64,000 nucleotides of DNA, from the NCBI RefSeq assembly GCF_001078595.1, contig NZ_LFTY01000002.1:2165773-2229772 (forward strand), written 5' to 3'. The translations under genes were made by a program, and so were the position numbers. This document shows, in pieces, positions 42,690-52,030 of the stretch (position 1 is its first letter; each line of letters opens with the position of its first letter). Under the pieces are notes generated by a model. It was not told where the DNA came from. It was given only the letters and a program-made list of their open reading frames with translations, and made no database searches. The DNA is from Candidatus Rhodobacter oscarellae. Lineage in GTDB: Bacteria; Pseudomonadota; Alphaproteobacteria; Rhodobacterales; Rhodobacteraceae.

Positions 42690-42755
42690 CTGCAACTGCA
42701 GCCTATATGCATGCCGCATCGCAGCATTTCAAGGATTTTATGCTGCACTGCAGCA
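42690..42755. promoter_or_regulatory. Two probable PhaR operators in the phasin promoter
   Basis: CTGCAACTGCAG (42690-42701) and TGCTGCACTGCAGCA (42741-42755) are TGC-rich dyads 41 and 92 bp upstream of the phasin start. Both fit the CTGC-N-GCAG pattern known for PhaR. An intervening CGCATCGCAGCAT segment is a degenerate third half-site. Confidence 0.7.
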
Positions 42756-42831
42756 AAAAAATTATAATGGCTTCATATTGCAGGAAAAAAATTTTCAATC
42801 CGCGCCCAAATTCGCCGAGGCGCGGCCGGCG

Positions 42832-44001
42832 CTACGCCGATTTCGGCCTTGGCAAGGTGCAGGCCAGGCCCAGCGCCAACGCCGCCGCGGCCGCCAGCGC
42901 CGTGAATCCCGGCGTGTAGCTCCCGAACGTGTCAAACACCCACCCCAGAAGGATCGGCCCAAACGAGCCACCGATCGTGCCCGAGAACAGCACCGCGCCA
43001 AAGATCGCCCCATGCGCCCTCATCCCGAAATAGCGCGCGACCGTGGGCGACACCACGACAAACAGCCCGCCGTGACCGAACCCATAGAAGGCGACCGCCA
43101 GGAACAGGATCGACGGGGTCGACACATATATCAGCCCGACCAGCGCCAGAATCAGCGCCCCCAGGCAAACCACATAGGTGTTGCGCCCACCGATCCGGTC
43201 CGAGAGCGCCCCGATGGTCAAGCGCCCCACGATGCTCGCCCCGCCCACCACCGAAAGAAGCGTCGCGGCCATCCCCTGCGCAAGCCCCAGGTCCATGCCA
43301 TGCACCGGCAGATGGAACGGCACCGACATCAGCGTCGCGAAGAAAAGAAACTGCATCAGGCAGAGCGTCCAGAACACTCGGCTTTGGCGCGCCTTTGCAA
43401 AGGACACGCCGGGCAGGTCCGCGTTCTGCGCGGCCCTCTCCTTTACCGGTGCCCGCATCAAGAGAGCCGCCGCCACCAGCAAGACCGCCGCCGACACGCC
43501 CAGCACCACCAGCGCCTGGCGCCAGCCCAGCCCCAGGATCAGCGCCGCGGTGACCGGCGGCACCGCCATCTGCCCCAGCGCCGTGCCCACCTTGACCACC
43601 GCGCTCATAATCCCGCGGCGCTTGTCAAAGAGCCGCGCGATCGTCGACAGCGTCACCACGTCATGGGTCGCCAGGCCCACGGCGATCAGCGTCGCAAACA
43701 GCGCCAAGAGCTGCCAGGGCTGCGTGACCCCGGACAGCAGCACAATCCCGCAGCCATAGAGCACCCCCGTGACCGCCAGAACACGGCTCGCCCCGAACCT
43801 GTCGCTCAGCCGCCCGCCCAGCATCGCCATCACGCCCATAGCCAGCGAGCCCAGCGCCGCCGCGACCGACAACAGCGTGCGCGACCATCCCAGATGCTCT
43901 TGGAACTCCGCGATGAAAACCCCGTAGGAGAATAGAAACCCGATCACGGTGAACTGCGTCAGGCAGGCGCCGGCGACAACGGTATAGCGAGGATCTTTCA
44001 A
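42832..44001 (-). CDS. MFS transporter (monocarboxylate/oxalate-formate type)
   Basis: A 389-residue major facilitator with 12 predicted helices. It begins TTG (with GGGAGGG upstream) and reads YTVVAGACLTQFTVIGFLFSYGVFIAEF; the loop 2-3 motif appears as GGRLSDRFGASRV, and a second set follows at GALSDRIGGRNTYVVCLG. The N-terminal sequence is like that of the oxalate/formate antiporter-type subfamily. Substrate unknown. Divergent from the LysE-type exporter. Confidence 0.85.
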   Translation of the reverse strand: MKDPRYTVVAGACLTQFTVIGFLFSYGVFIAEFQEHLGWSRTLLSVAAALGSLAMGVMAMLGGRLSDRFGASRVLAVTGVLYGCGIVLLSGVTQPWQLLALFATLIAVGLATHDVVTLSTIARLFDKRRGIMSAVVKVGTALGQMAVPPVTAALILGLGWRQALVVLGVSAAVLLVAAALLMRAPVKERAAQNADLPGVSFAKARQSRVFWTLCLMQFLFFATLMSVPFHLPVHGMDLGLAQGMAATLLSVVGGASIVGRLTIGALSDRIGGRNTYVVCLGALILALVGLIYVSTPSILFLAVAFYGFGHGGLFVVVSPTVARYFGMRAHGAIFGAVLFSGTIGGSFGPILLGWVFDTFGSYTPGFTALAAAAALALGLACTLPRPKSA

Positions 44002-44096
44002 AGGCTTCCCTCCCGGCGCGTCTGATCACGATGGCACCCGGCGCGGGGAATGTCGATGGGTTGCACACCGCCGCCAGGGGAGATAGCGCGGTGCAC

Positions 44097-44711
44097 ATGT
44101 TGACCGCCGCCATAGCCGGGTTCGCCCTTGGATTCTCACTGATCCTTGCCATCGGGGCGCAGAACGCCTTTGTGCTGCGCCAGGGGCTGCGCGGCGAGCA
44201 CGTGCTGCCCGTGGTGCTGACCTGCGCGATCTCGGACGCCGCGCTGATCACAGTGGGCGTGTCGGGCTTTGCCGTGCTGAACGAGGCGCTGCCCGGCCTC
44301 GCCCCGGTGATGCGCTGGGCCGGGGCGGCGTTCCTGTTCGTCTACGGCGCGCTGTCCTTTCGCACGGCGCTGCGATCCTCCGAAGCCCTGAGCCCGACCG
44401 AGAATGGGGCGGCGTCGCTGCGCGTCGCGATCCTCACGGCGCTGGCGCTGACCTGGCTGAACCCGCATGTCTATCTGGACACGGTGCTGCTTTTGGGCTC
44501 GATCTCGACGCAATACCAGGGGCAGCAATTGGCGTTTGGCCTGGGCGCGGTGGCATCCTCGTTCGCGTTTTTCTTCTCGCTGGGCTTTGGCGCGACCCTG
44601 CTGCGGCCGGTCTTTGCGCGCCCCGCCGCGTGGCGCATCCTGGAGGTCGTCGTGGGCGTGACGATGTGGACCATCGCTATCTTACTGCTGCTGGACGATT
44701 CCATCCATTGA
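44097..44711 (+). CDS. LysE/ArgO-family amino-acid exporter
   Basis: A 204-residue membrane protein with about six helices and the family signature LILAIGAQNAFVLRQGL near the start, then VLTCAISDAALITVG and LALTWLNPHVYLDTVLLLGS, which is diagnostic for LysE/ArgO. It likely exports basic amino acids such as arginine. ATG 44097 is used; a GTG two codons earlier is possible. Followed by the inverted copy of the 243-bp repeat. Confidence 0.9.
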   Translation: MLTAAIAGFALGFSLILAIGAQNAFVLRQGLRGEHVLPVVLTCAISDAALITVGVSGFAVLNEALPGLAPVMRWAGAAFLFVYGALSFRTALRSSEALSPTENGAASLRVAILTALALTWLNPHVYLDTVLLLGSISTQYQGQQLAFGLGAVASSFAFFFSLGFGATLLRPVFARPAAWRILEVVVGVTMWTIAILLLLDDSIH

Positions 44712-44784
44712 TCCAAATGCGGCCTTGGTCGGCGAGGAAATCAGTGCGTTAGGTTCCTGGCATGGGGCGGGCATTTAAGAGCTA

Positions 44785-45029
44785 CCGCCCCGGGCTTGCC
44801 CCAGGTCCTCCACCTTGAACCAAGCGCAACGCGGGCAGCGGCCGACCTGGAGGTCGCCTGCGCATCCGGCCAATCAACGTCGACGTCTCTGGAAACCAAA
44901 TCGAATCAAATGGATGCGACGTCGCAAAAGCGGCCTCCTGGGGGAGGTCGGCCGCTGCCCGAGGCAAGCTCGGGCGGTTGCACTGATTGGATTCCGTTGC
45001 ATCTGGTGTCGGCAAGCTTTGTCAGGGCG
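44785..45029 (-). repeat. About 243-bp dispersed intergenic repeat, copy 2 (inverted)
   Basis: The 16-bp arms are GGGCAGCGGCCGACCT at 44833-44848 and its complement at 44945-44960. In this copy the GACCTGGAGGTC side comes first and the GGCCTCCTGGGGGAGG side second, so the element lies in reverse relative to 15186 and 62405. It fills most of the 395-bp gap between the LysE-type exporter and the EamA transporter, both plus strand. Confidence 0.85.
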
Positions 45030-45106
45030 ATGTACTTGTTACTCAATGCCCGCTCCAGGCCAATCTGACCTTGCAAGCCCCCGGCCAATCGGATCAATTC
45101 GTGCAT

Positions 45107-46021
45107 ATGCCCACCACTCCCCCCCTGCCCCAATCCCGTCCCATTGTCGCTGTCAGCTGGATGCTGGTGACGGGTGTGCTGTTCGTCGCCGTCACCGCGG
45201 TGGTTAAGCATGTGGGCAGCGAGCTGCCCGCGCCGGAAGCGGCCTTCCTGCGCTACCTTTTGGGGCTGGTGTTCCTGCTGCCGATGATCCGGCCCATGCT
45301 GCGGGCGGGTCTGGATCGCTCTGCCATGCGGTTTTTCGCGGTGCGCGGCGTGGCGCATGCCCTTGGCGTCATGCTTTGGTTCTATGCGATGACGCAGATC
45401 GCCATCGCCGAGGTCACCTCGATGGGATACCTGACGCCGGTCATGGTCACGATCGGCGCGGCGCTGTTTTTGGGCGAGCGCATGGCGCTGCGGCGCATAT
45501 TGGCGGTGCTTTGCGCGCTGCTGGGGGCCTTTATCGTGCTGCGTCCGGGGTTCCGCGAGATCTCTAGCGGGCATCTTGCGATGCTGGCCAACGGGGTCTT
45601 CTTCTCGACCTCCTACCTGATCGCCAAGATCATGGCGGACCGTGTGCCGGCCGCCGTGGTGGTGGGCTGGCTGTCGATCATCGTGACCCTGGCGCTGGCG
45701 CCCTTCGCCTACGCCGTCTGGGTCTGGCCCACGGGCGAGCAGATCGCCTGGATGTTCCTGGTGGCGGCCCTGGCCACCGCCGGGCACTACACCATGACGC
45801 TGGCGCTGGGGGCGGCCCCCATCGCGGTCACCCAGCCGGTGACCTTCCTGCAGCTGGTTTGGGCAACCGCGCTTGGGGCGCTGGTCTTCTCTGAGCCGGT
45901 GGATGGCTGGGTCATCTTGGGCGGCACGGTGATCATCGCCTCGGTGAGCTTCATCGCGTGGCGCGAGGCGATGCTGAAGCGGCGCGCCGTGACGCCACCT
46001 GTGGTTGCGACCAAAGTTTAG
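45107..46021 (+). CDS. EamA/DMT-superfamily transporter
   Basis: A 304-residue membrane protein with ten hydrophobic helices in two EamA halves (SWMLVTGVLFVAVTAVVKHV; LIAKIMADRVPAAVVVGWLSIIV). Conserved LRYLLGLVFLLP and the Glu-bearing IAEVTSMGYLTPVMVTIGAALFLGERM segment mark the RhaT/YdcZ-like group. ATG 45107 gives a short cytoplasmic N-terminus. Solute unknown. Confidence 0.88.
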   Translation: MPTTPPLPQSRPIVAVSWMLVTGVLFVAVTAVVKHVGSELPAPEAAFLRYLLGLVFLLPMIRPMLRAGLDRSAMRFFAVRGVAHALGVMLWFYAMTQIAIAEVTSMGYLTPVMVTIGAALFLGERMALRRILAVLCALLGAFIVLRPGFREISSGHLAMLANGVFFSTSYLIAKIMADRVPAAVVVGWLSIIVTLALAPFAYAVWVWPTGEQIAWMFLVAALATAGHYTMTLALGAAPIAVTQPVTFLQLVWATALGALVFSEPVDGWVILGGTVIIASVSFIAWREAMLKRRAVTPPVVATKV

Positions 46022-46100
46022 GCGCCGTTACTTAGCCACCCTAGGATGCTTTACCGCTCTGCCCTTGAGCGCTTAAGATGGCGTCAAAGCGGAGGGTTCC

Positions 46101-48017
46101 ATGAGATTTCAGTTTGTATTTATAGCGTGCATTTATCTACTCTCCACGGGCGCGGCCCATGCCGAGCTGACCATCTGTAACGACACCGACACCGATCAGA
46201 GCGTCTCGGTCGGCTACAAGGGCGCCGAGGCCTGGACCTCGGAGGGCTGGTGGAACATCAAACCCGGCGAGTGCGTCGCGCCCATCGCCGGAGACCTGAC
46301 GTCGCGCTACTTTTACCTGCGGGCCGAGGTGAACAGGGGCCCCTTCGAGGGCGGTCGCTACTTTTTCTGCACCTCGCCAGAGGCCTACACGATCGTCGGC
46401 GACTCCGAATGCGCCGAGCGCGGGTATGACAAAGAAGACTTCCTTGAGATCGACATTGGCGAGGGCACGACCAGCTTCACCTACCGGATGACGCAAGAGG
46501 CGATGGATGTCGCGCAGTCGGGCGAGGGTCTGGGGCTTGAGTTTTGCAACGACACCGAGTTCACGCAGGCCCTATCGGTTGGCTATGAGGGCCCGCAGGG
46601 ACCGACCTCTGAGGGCTGGTGGAACATCGAGCCCGGCGCCTGCACTAAACCGCTCAAAGACGTGCTGACCAAACAGCTCTACTACTACCGCGCCGAGATC
46701 AGCGCGGGCGAGTTCAACGGCCAAAGCGCCAGCTTCTGCACCACGGGCGAGGCCTACACCATCCCCGGCAATGACGACTGCGAGGCGCGCGGCTATGTCA
46801 CCGAGACGTTCTCGGAAATCGACACGGGCGAGACCTCTAAGGGCTTCACCTTCCGCATAACGGCTGAAACCGGCGGCATCCCGCCCGCGCCCGCGCCAGG
46901 CACCGTGGACGAGGCCGTCGAGACCGCCGAGACTGTCGAGACCGCAGGCACCGACGCGTGGGGCTTGGAGGTCTGCAACGCCACCCAGCACATCCAGGCC
47001 GTGTCCATCGGCTATCAGGGCCCCGAGGGGTGGACCTCGGAAGGCTGGTGGAACATCGACCCCGAGGCCTGCGTGATCCCAATCGGCGACCCCTTGGAAA
47101 AGCAATACTACTACTACCGCGCCGAGATCGACGCGGGCGACTTCACCATCGGCAACTACAATTTCTGCACCACGGGCGAGGCCTACACCATCGTGGGCGA
47201 CACCGATTGCGAGGCACGCGGCTACGTGACCGAATCCTTCGCCGAGATAGATATCGGCGCGGGCACGGCCTCGTTCAGCTTCGTTCTGACACCCGAGCTG
47301 GGCGGCGTGGAGCCTGCGCAAGAGGCCGTTGACAGCGGAACCACCGAGGGCACCGCGGCGCCGACCGATGACAACGCCGCCGCCCTCGATGCCATCCTCT
47401 CTAGCGATGGCGCCGGGCTGCGGGTTTGCAACATGTCCAGCCAAACCCAGTCCATTGCCTTTGGTTACGAGGGCGCTGAAGGCTGGACCTCGGAGGGCTG
47501 GTGGGTGCTCGACCCCAAAGGCTGCGCCACGCCGGCGCTGGACGGGCAGCGGCATCGCTATGTCTATTATCGCGCCGAGATAGATGGCGGCGATTTCACC
47601 GGGCAAAGCTACTTCTTCTGCACCGAGACCGCAGAGTTCACCATCGTCGGCGATGGCGACTGCGTGTCCCGCGGCTATGCGCGCGAGGACTTCCGCGAGA
47701 TCGACCTTGGCACCGGCACGGAACTGGTCATCCTTGACATCACCGACGCGAATGGCGGCCAAGCGCCCGCGGCGACGGAACCCGAGACGGTCGAGACGCC
47801 GCAGGTCGCAACCACGCCCAGCGACGACACGACCGCGGGTGGCGCGATCAATGACGACACGACCGCGGGCGACACGACCGCGGGCGACGCAAACAATGTC
47901 GAGCTTCCGCCCGCAGGCGACCCGACCGAAACCGCCGAAGCGCCAGAGCAGGTGCCGCTCTTCCAAGACCTGGGCCGCTCTTCCAACCCGCGCGCCGGCG
48001 GCAGCCGCCTGCGCTAA
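46101..48017 (+). CDS. Secreted protein with four DUF1036 repeats
   Basis: A 638-residue exported protein. Signal peptide residues 1-21 (ends AAHA). Four DUF1036 repeats at about 22-130, 145-254, 288-396 and 439-548, each with WTSEGWWNI..PG.C, a YYYRAE motif and a C-terminal EID.G. Each has four Cys with identical spacing 32-32-14 (Cys26/58/90/104; 149/181/213/227; 292/324/356/370; 443/475/507/521), suggesting two disulfides per repeat outside the cytoplasm. Acidic Thr/Ala-rich linkers separate repeats 2-3 and 3-4, and the last 90 residues are DDTTAG-type low complexity. Immediately followed by the paralogue at 48021. Function unknown. Confidence 0.9.
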   Translation: MRFQFVFIACIYLLSTGAAHAELTICNDTDTDQSVSVGYKGAEAWTSEGWWNIKPGECVAPIAGDLTSRYFYLRAEVNRGPFEGGRYFFCTSPEAYTIVGDSECAERGYDKEDFLEIDIGEGTTSFTYRMTQEAMDVAQSGEGLGLEFCNDTEFTQALSVGYEGPQGPTSEGWWNIEPGACTKPLKDVLTKQLYYYRAEISAGEFNGQSASFCTTGEAYTIPGNDDCEARGYVTETFSEIDTGETSKGFTFRITAETGGIPPAPAPGTVDEAVETAETVETAGTDAWGLEVCNATQHIQAVSIGYQGPEGWTSEGWWNIDPEACVIPIGDPLEKQYYYYRAEIDAGDFTIGNYNFCTTGEAYTIVGDTDCEARGYVTESFAEIDIGAGTASFSFVLTPELGGVEPAQEAVDSGTTEGTAAPTDDNAAALDAILSSDGAGLRVCNMSSQTQSIAFGYEGAEGWTSEGWWVLDPKGCATPALDGQRHRYVYYRAEIDGGDFTGQSYFFCTETAEFTIVGDGDCVSRGYAREDFREIDLGTGTELVILDITDANGGQAPAATEPETVETPQVATTPSDDTTAGGAINDDTTAGDTTAGDANNVELPPAGDPTETAEAPEQVPLFQDLGRSSNPRAGGSRLR

Positions 48018-48020
48018 CGC

Positions 48021-49139
48021 ATGCCGTGGCGAACCCTTGCGGGCGCCGCCCTAGCGGCGCTTTTGGCCACGGCGCTCCCCGCCGTGGCGGGGCTTACGGT
48101 CTGCAACGAAACGGGCCTGCGCCAGAGCGTGGCCCTTGGCTATAAGGGCGAGCGCGACTGGAGCTCGAAGGGCTGGTGGAACATCCCCCCCGGCGATTGC
48201 GTCCTTGTCGTCGCGGGCGATCTGACCAAGCGCTACTATTATTACCGCGCCGAAAGCGCGACCGGTGACTTCCGCGGTCAGGATTTCCGCTTTTGCACCC
48301 GCGCCGCCAGCTTTGAGATCGCCGGCGACACCGAATGCGCGCAGCGCGGCTTTGAGGCGCAGCGCTTTCGCGAGATCGACACGGGCGAAGCCGCGACCTC
48401 CTTCACCCTGACCCTGGTGGCCAAACAGGAACATGCGCGCAGCGGCGCGGCGAAGACGCCCGACGCTGAGGCCACGGGGCTGACAACGCAGAGGCTTTCC
48501 AAACTGCCCGCCGCGCCCGACCTGGGCGTCAACACCGCCTCGCTCAAAAGCGCGCTGCCGCCGGGGCGGCACGGCGAGGCGGCAACACTCTCGGGAGTGT
48601 TCCAGGGCTGCGAGCTGGAGCGCAGCCGCAGCTATTGCAGCCTTCATGCCGGCGGGACCAAGTATCGCGCGTTCTATGGCGGCCCGACGCCGGAAGATAT
48701 GCTGCTGGCCCTTGAGGCGATGCCTGTTGGCATCGAAGTGACCGTGGCGCTGGACCTGGTGGAACGCTCCGGGCGCGAGCGCGCCGTGGTTCTGCGCTCT
48801 GTTGCCACCAGCACCAAACCCTCGCCCTTTGCGGCGCTGCGCGCGCGGATCCAGGGCGATTGGGTCAGCGCCAGCGATCCCAGGTCCGAGATCACGCTGC
48901 ACGGGTCCGAAATCTACGCCCGGTATGGCGGCGACTTCAGCGCGGTGCGTTTCTTTGAGCTGGCGGCGGAGTGCCGCGCCGGAGACGGCGCCCGCGGGCC
49001 TGTGATGCGCCAGCGCACAATTGGCGACGCCAGGGCGGCGTGTTTCTCTGTGCTGCATGGCGCGGGCCGCTTGGATTTGGTGCCGCTATCTGGTGGCGCG
49101 CCGCAGCGATACAAGCGCCGCGATCCGGCGCGGCGCTAG
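48021..49139 (+). CDS. Secreted DUF1036 protein with extra C-terminal domains
   Basis: A 372-residue paralogue 3 bp after the four-repeat gene. Signal peptide about 1-23, one DUF1036 repeat with Cys28/60/92/106 (again 32-32-14) up to about residue 133, a linker, then two segments shared with the protein at the window start: FQGCELERSRSYC and IQGDWVSASDPRSEITLHGSEIYARYGG with later Cys residues. The basic tail [11 protein letters not shown] ends the protein. The 4-bp overlap at the 3' end with the convergent MFS gene is tail to tail. Presumably co-transcribed with 46101. Function unknown. Confidence 0.88.
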   Translation: MPWRTLAGAALAALLATALPAVAGLTVCNETGLRQSVALGYKGERDWSSKGWWNIPPGDCVLVVAGDLTKRYYYYRAESATGDFRGQDFRFCTRAASFEIAGDTECAQRGFEAQRFREIDTGEAATSFTLTLVAKQEHARSGAAKTPDAEATGLTTQRLSKLPAAPDLGVNTASLKSALPPGRHGEAATLSGVFQGCELERSRSYCSLHAGGTKYRAFYGGPTPEDMLLALEAMPVGIEVTVALDLVERSGRERAVVLRSVATSTKPSPFAALRARIQGDWVSASDPRSEITLHGSEIYARYGGDFSAVRFFELAAECRAGDGARGPVMRQRTIGDARAACFSVLHGAGRLDLVPLSGGAPQRYKRRDPARR

Positions 49140-50284
49140 GCGCGCGCCCGCCGCCCCTCCAGGGCCCATATCGCCGGTAGGATCACCGCGACCACGCAGG
49201 CGATTGCCACGAAAGACACCCTAAGACCGAAGAGCTCCGAGATCCCGCCCATCAAGGCCGGGCCGATGAAGAAGCCCACAATGCCCAGCATCCAGGCCCG
49301 CGACAGCGCCAGGGCGCGCTCTTTCTCGCCCACCCTCGCGCCCAGGATCGACATCGCCGAGGGCACGATCACCGCCATGCCAACCGCGCTGACCGAGACG
49401 CCCACGATCACCATCTCTGCGCTGCCCGCGCCCGCGATCATCAGCGCGCCGATGACCCCCAGCACCCCTGAGCCGAAGATCAATCGCCCATGGCCAATGC
49501 GTTCGGAGATGACCTGACCAAAGAGCCGCCCAATCCCCATGACCAAGCCCAGCACCGCGGGCCCCAGCCCGCCCTCACCGGCGGGGGCGCCCAAGGTGCG
49601 CTCGATATGGAGCGCGGACCAGGCCTCGGTGGAGTTCTCGCCGATGAAGCTCGCCATCAGGATCACGCCGGTCAGGATCACCGCGGCCCAGGGCGGCCGC
49701 GCCGCCTGCCCGGTATCTTGCTGCGCGTCCTGCGCCACCTGCGGCAGATAGCTCATCGCCGCAAGCCCCACGCAAACCACAGAGAGGATCGGCAGGATCT
49801 CGTCCGGACCCGCCCCCGCCTGGCGCGCCAACGAGGTGCCATAGGCCGCGCCCGCGAAGGCAAACGAGAACATGGCGTGGTTGAACCCCATCAGATGCTG
49901 GCCATGGCGCGTCTCGCGGGCGCTGATCTCGACATTCGTGAGGATGTCCAACCCCGCCACCGCCAAGCCCACCACGAACATCGCCGCACCCAGCGTCAGG
50001 AAATCCCACGCCAAGAGCGGCACATAGAAGGCCGCGGCGACCAGAAGGCACATCACCGGCATCGCGAACCGCCCAAGGGCCGCGCCGACGCGCGGCGCGA
50101 ACCACATGGCGATGACGCCGCCGGCCGCCGAGAACAAAAGCGACAGGCCCAGCTCGGCATCGCTGGCGCCCACCCGCGCCTTAATATCGGGCATCGAGGC
50201 CGCCAGACCGCCCCATAACACGCCCACCGCCGCCAGCCCCGCCGCCGGGGCCCGCGAGAGCTTTGCTGCCGTCAGAATTGACAT
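49136..50284 (-). CDS. MFS transporter
   Basis: A 382-residue major facilitator of the YbjJ-like group with 12 helices: [23 protein letters not shown] at the N-terminus, [16 protein letters not shown] at loop 2-3 and [25 protein letters not shown] in the middle, the last being characteristic of that group. ATG 50284 is chosen over a longer frame. Substrate unknown; sugar or drug efflux are both possible. Confidence 0.85.
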   Translation of the reverse strand: MSILTAAKLSRAPAAGLAAVGVLWGGLAASMPDIKARVGASDAELGLSLLFSAAGGVIAMWFAPRVGAALGRFAMPVMCLLVAAAFYVPLLAWDFLTLGAAMFVVGLAVAGLDILTNVEISARETRHGQHLMGFNHAMFSFAFAGAAYGTSLARQAGAGPDEILPILSVVCVGLAAMSYLPQVAQDAQQDTGQAARPPWAAVILTGVILMASFIGENSTEAWSALHIERTLGAPAGEGGLGPAVLGLVMGIGRLFGQVISERIGHGRLIFGSGVLGVIGALMIAGAGSAEMVIVGVSVSAVGMAVIVPSAMSILGARVGEKERALALSRAWMLGIVGFFIGPALMGGISELFGLRVSFVAIACVVAVILPAIWALEGRRARA

Positions 50285-50452
50285 CGCCGTGACCCCGAAA
50301 TTCAATGTGTTCCGATAGCAGTATCCCGCTTGCACGCGGGCGCCAATAGCCCCTGTTTTTTCTCTTTCATTCCTGACCGAACTGCCCTATACGCCACGCT
50401 TCATCCGGGCATACACCCTTGGAGGATGCCCTCTAACACTAGGAGAATACCG

Positions 50453-51112
50453 ATGGCTGGCGAGATTCCAGATCTTGTTGCCGCGGTGCGGACGGGGACA
50501 GGCAAGGGGGCCGCTCGTCAAGCACGCCGTGACAACCAGGTACCAGGGATTGTGTATGGGGGCGGCGCTGACCCGCTGCCGATCAACATCCCGTTCAACG
50601 TGCTTCTGAAGAAGCTGAAAGAGGGGCGCTTCCTGTCGACGCTCTTCAACCTCAAGGTCGAGGGCCACGACGACGTGCGGATCATCTGCCGCAACGTGCA
50701 GCGTGACATCGTCAAGGACCTGCCGACGCATGTGGACTTCATGCGCCTGCGCCGGACCACCAAGGTCAAGCTCTTCATCCCGATCACCTTCGAGGGCGAA
50801 GAAGAAGCCCCCGGCATCAAGATGGGCGGCGTGCTGACCGTTGTGCGCCCCGAGGTCGAGCTGCTGGTTGTGGCTGGCGATATCCCCGAGAGCATCGTGG
50901 TGGACCTTTCCGCCGCCGATATCGGCGATACGATCACCATCAGCCAAGTGGACCTGCCCTCCGGGGCCAAGCCCACCATCGACCGCGACTTCGTGATCGC
51001 GAACATCCAGGCGCCGTCCGGGCTTAGCTCCAGCGACGACGAGGATGGCGAAGAGGGCGAAGTGGCCGCCGATGCCGTCCCAACCGCGGGCGACGAGGAC
51101 GGCGACGAGTAA
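50453..51112 (+). CDS. rplY: 50S ribosomal protein L25/CTC form
   Basis: A 219-residue L25 of the long CTC type that binds 5S rRNA. The N-terminal L25 domain has [21 protein letters not shown] and the C-terminal TL5-like domain has [25 protein letters not shown] and [20 protein letters not shown]. The acidic tail ([12 protein letters not shown] and on) is usual. ATG 50453 starts [11 protein letters not shown] good terminator follows at 51137. Confidence 0.95.
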   Translation: MAGEIPDLVAAVRTGTGKGAARQARRDNQVPGIVYGGGADPLPINIPFNVLLKKLKEGRFLSTLFNLKVEGHDDVRIICRNVQRDIVKDLPTHVDFMRLRRTTKVKLFIPITFEGEEEAPGIKMGGVLTVVRPEVELLVVAGDIPESIVVDLSAADIGDTITISQVDLPSGAKPTIDRDFVIANIQAPSGLSSSDDEDGEEGEVAADAVPTAGDEDGDE

Positions 51113-51136
51113 ACTGCTCTTTGCTGAGGCGTTTTG

Positions 51137-51165
51137 ACGGGGCCCTTTCGGGCCCCGTTTCTTTT
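51137..51165 (+). terminator. Rho-independent terminator of rplY
   Basis: ACGGGGCCC at 51137-51145 pairs with GGGCCCCGT at 51150-51158 around a TTTC loop, followed by TTCTTTTT. It lies 25 bp after the rplY stop. Confidence 0.92.
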
Positions 51166-51322
51166 TGGGTCCACCGCATTGCGATACTGCCGAGCGGGCG
51201 ATGCGACGCCGTGCGGTGCACAGGGCTCGCCCCCCGCGCCGCAATGGAATCGCAGGACGCGATTGCTGCGCAGCAGCATTGCCATTAAGAAGGCATGCGA
51301 AACAGATTAGCTAGCGACACCC

Positions 51323-52030
51323 ATGAAGCTCTTTGTCGGCCTCGGAAACCCCGGCGCACAATACGCCCGCAACCGCCATAACATCGGGTTCATGGCGCTG
51401 GACCGCATCGCCGAGGATCACGGCTTTGGCCCCTGGCGTGGCAAGTTCCATGGCGCGATCGCCGAGGGGCGGCTCGGGTCCCAGAAGGTGCTCTTGCTGA
51501 AGCCCGAGACCTTCATGAACAAATCAGGCGTGTCCGTGGGCGCGGCGGTGCAGTTCTACAAGCTGGAGCCTGGCGAGGTCTATGTCTTCCATGACGAGCT
51601 GGACCTGGCGCCGAGCAAATGCCGCGTAAAGACCGGCGGCGGGCATGCCGGCCATAACGGGCTGCGCTCGCTGCATGCGGCCATCGGGCCAGAGTACCAC
51701 CGCGTGCGGATGGGGATCGGGCACCCGGGGCATAAGGACGCCGTGTCGGGCTATGTGCTGCATGACTTCGCCAGGGCGGATGCGGACTGGCTGGACGATG
51801 TGATCCGGGGCTGCTCTGACGGGGCGCCCGACCTCGCGGCCGGGGATCCTGGCAAGTTCATGAACGCGGTCAGCCTTCGCGTGGCCCCGGCGCGTTCGTC
51901 GAAGACGCCCAAAAGGGCGGACGAGACGCGCCCGACGAAGGCAACGAAGACGCCCGCAAAAGCGGATGAGCCGCCGCAAGACACCGACGAACGCGGTCCG
52001 CTGCAGCGCCTCATGGACAAGTTCAGATGA
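51323..52030 (+). CDS. pth: Peptidyl-tRNA hydrolase
   Basis: A 235-residue Pth that frees tRNA from peptidyl-tRNA. Active-site residues are visible: GNPGAQYARNRHNIGFMALD with catalytic His, KPETFMNKSG, FHDELDLAPSKCRVKTGGGHAGHNGLRS. It carries a Lys/Thr/Asp-rich C-terminal extension of about 45 residues beyond the core, seen in some alphaproteobacteria. Downstream of rplY, as in many bacteria. Its TGA overlaps the ATG of the DUF2332 gene. Confidence 0.95.
   Translation: MKLFVGLGNPGAQYARNRHNIGFMALDRIAEDHGFGPWRGKFHGAIAEGRLGSQKVLLLKPETFMNKSGVSVGAAVQFYKLEPGEVYVFHDELDLAPSKCRVKTGGGHAGHNGLRSLHAAIGPEYHRVRMGIGHPGHKDAVSGYVLHDFARADADWLDDVIRGCSDGAPDLAAGDPGKFMNAVSLRVAPARSSKTPKRADETRPTKATKTPAKADEPPQDTDERGPLQRLMDKFR

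Noticed and set aside
42631-43935. Plus-strand open frame opposite the MFS gene
   Set aside because: Product is almost entirely Arg, His, Gln and Pro; the minus-strand frame has 12 membrane helices.
46101-49139. Toxin-immunity or contact-dependent system based on repeat-containing secreted proteins
   Set aside because: No toxin domain, immunity gene or secretion apparatus is next to the DUF1036 genes; only MFS and EamA transporters flank them.
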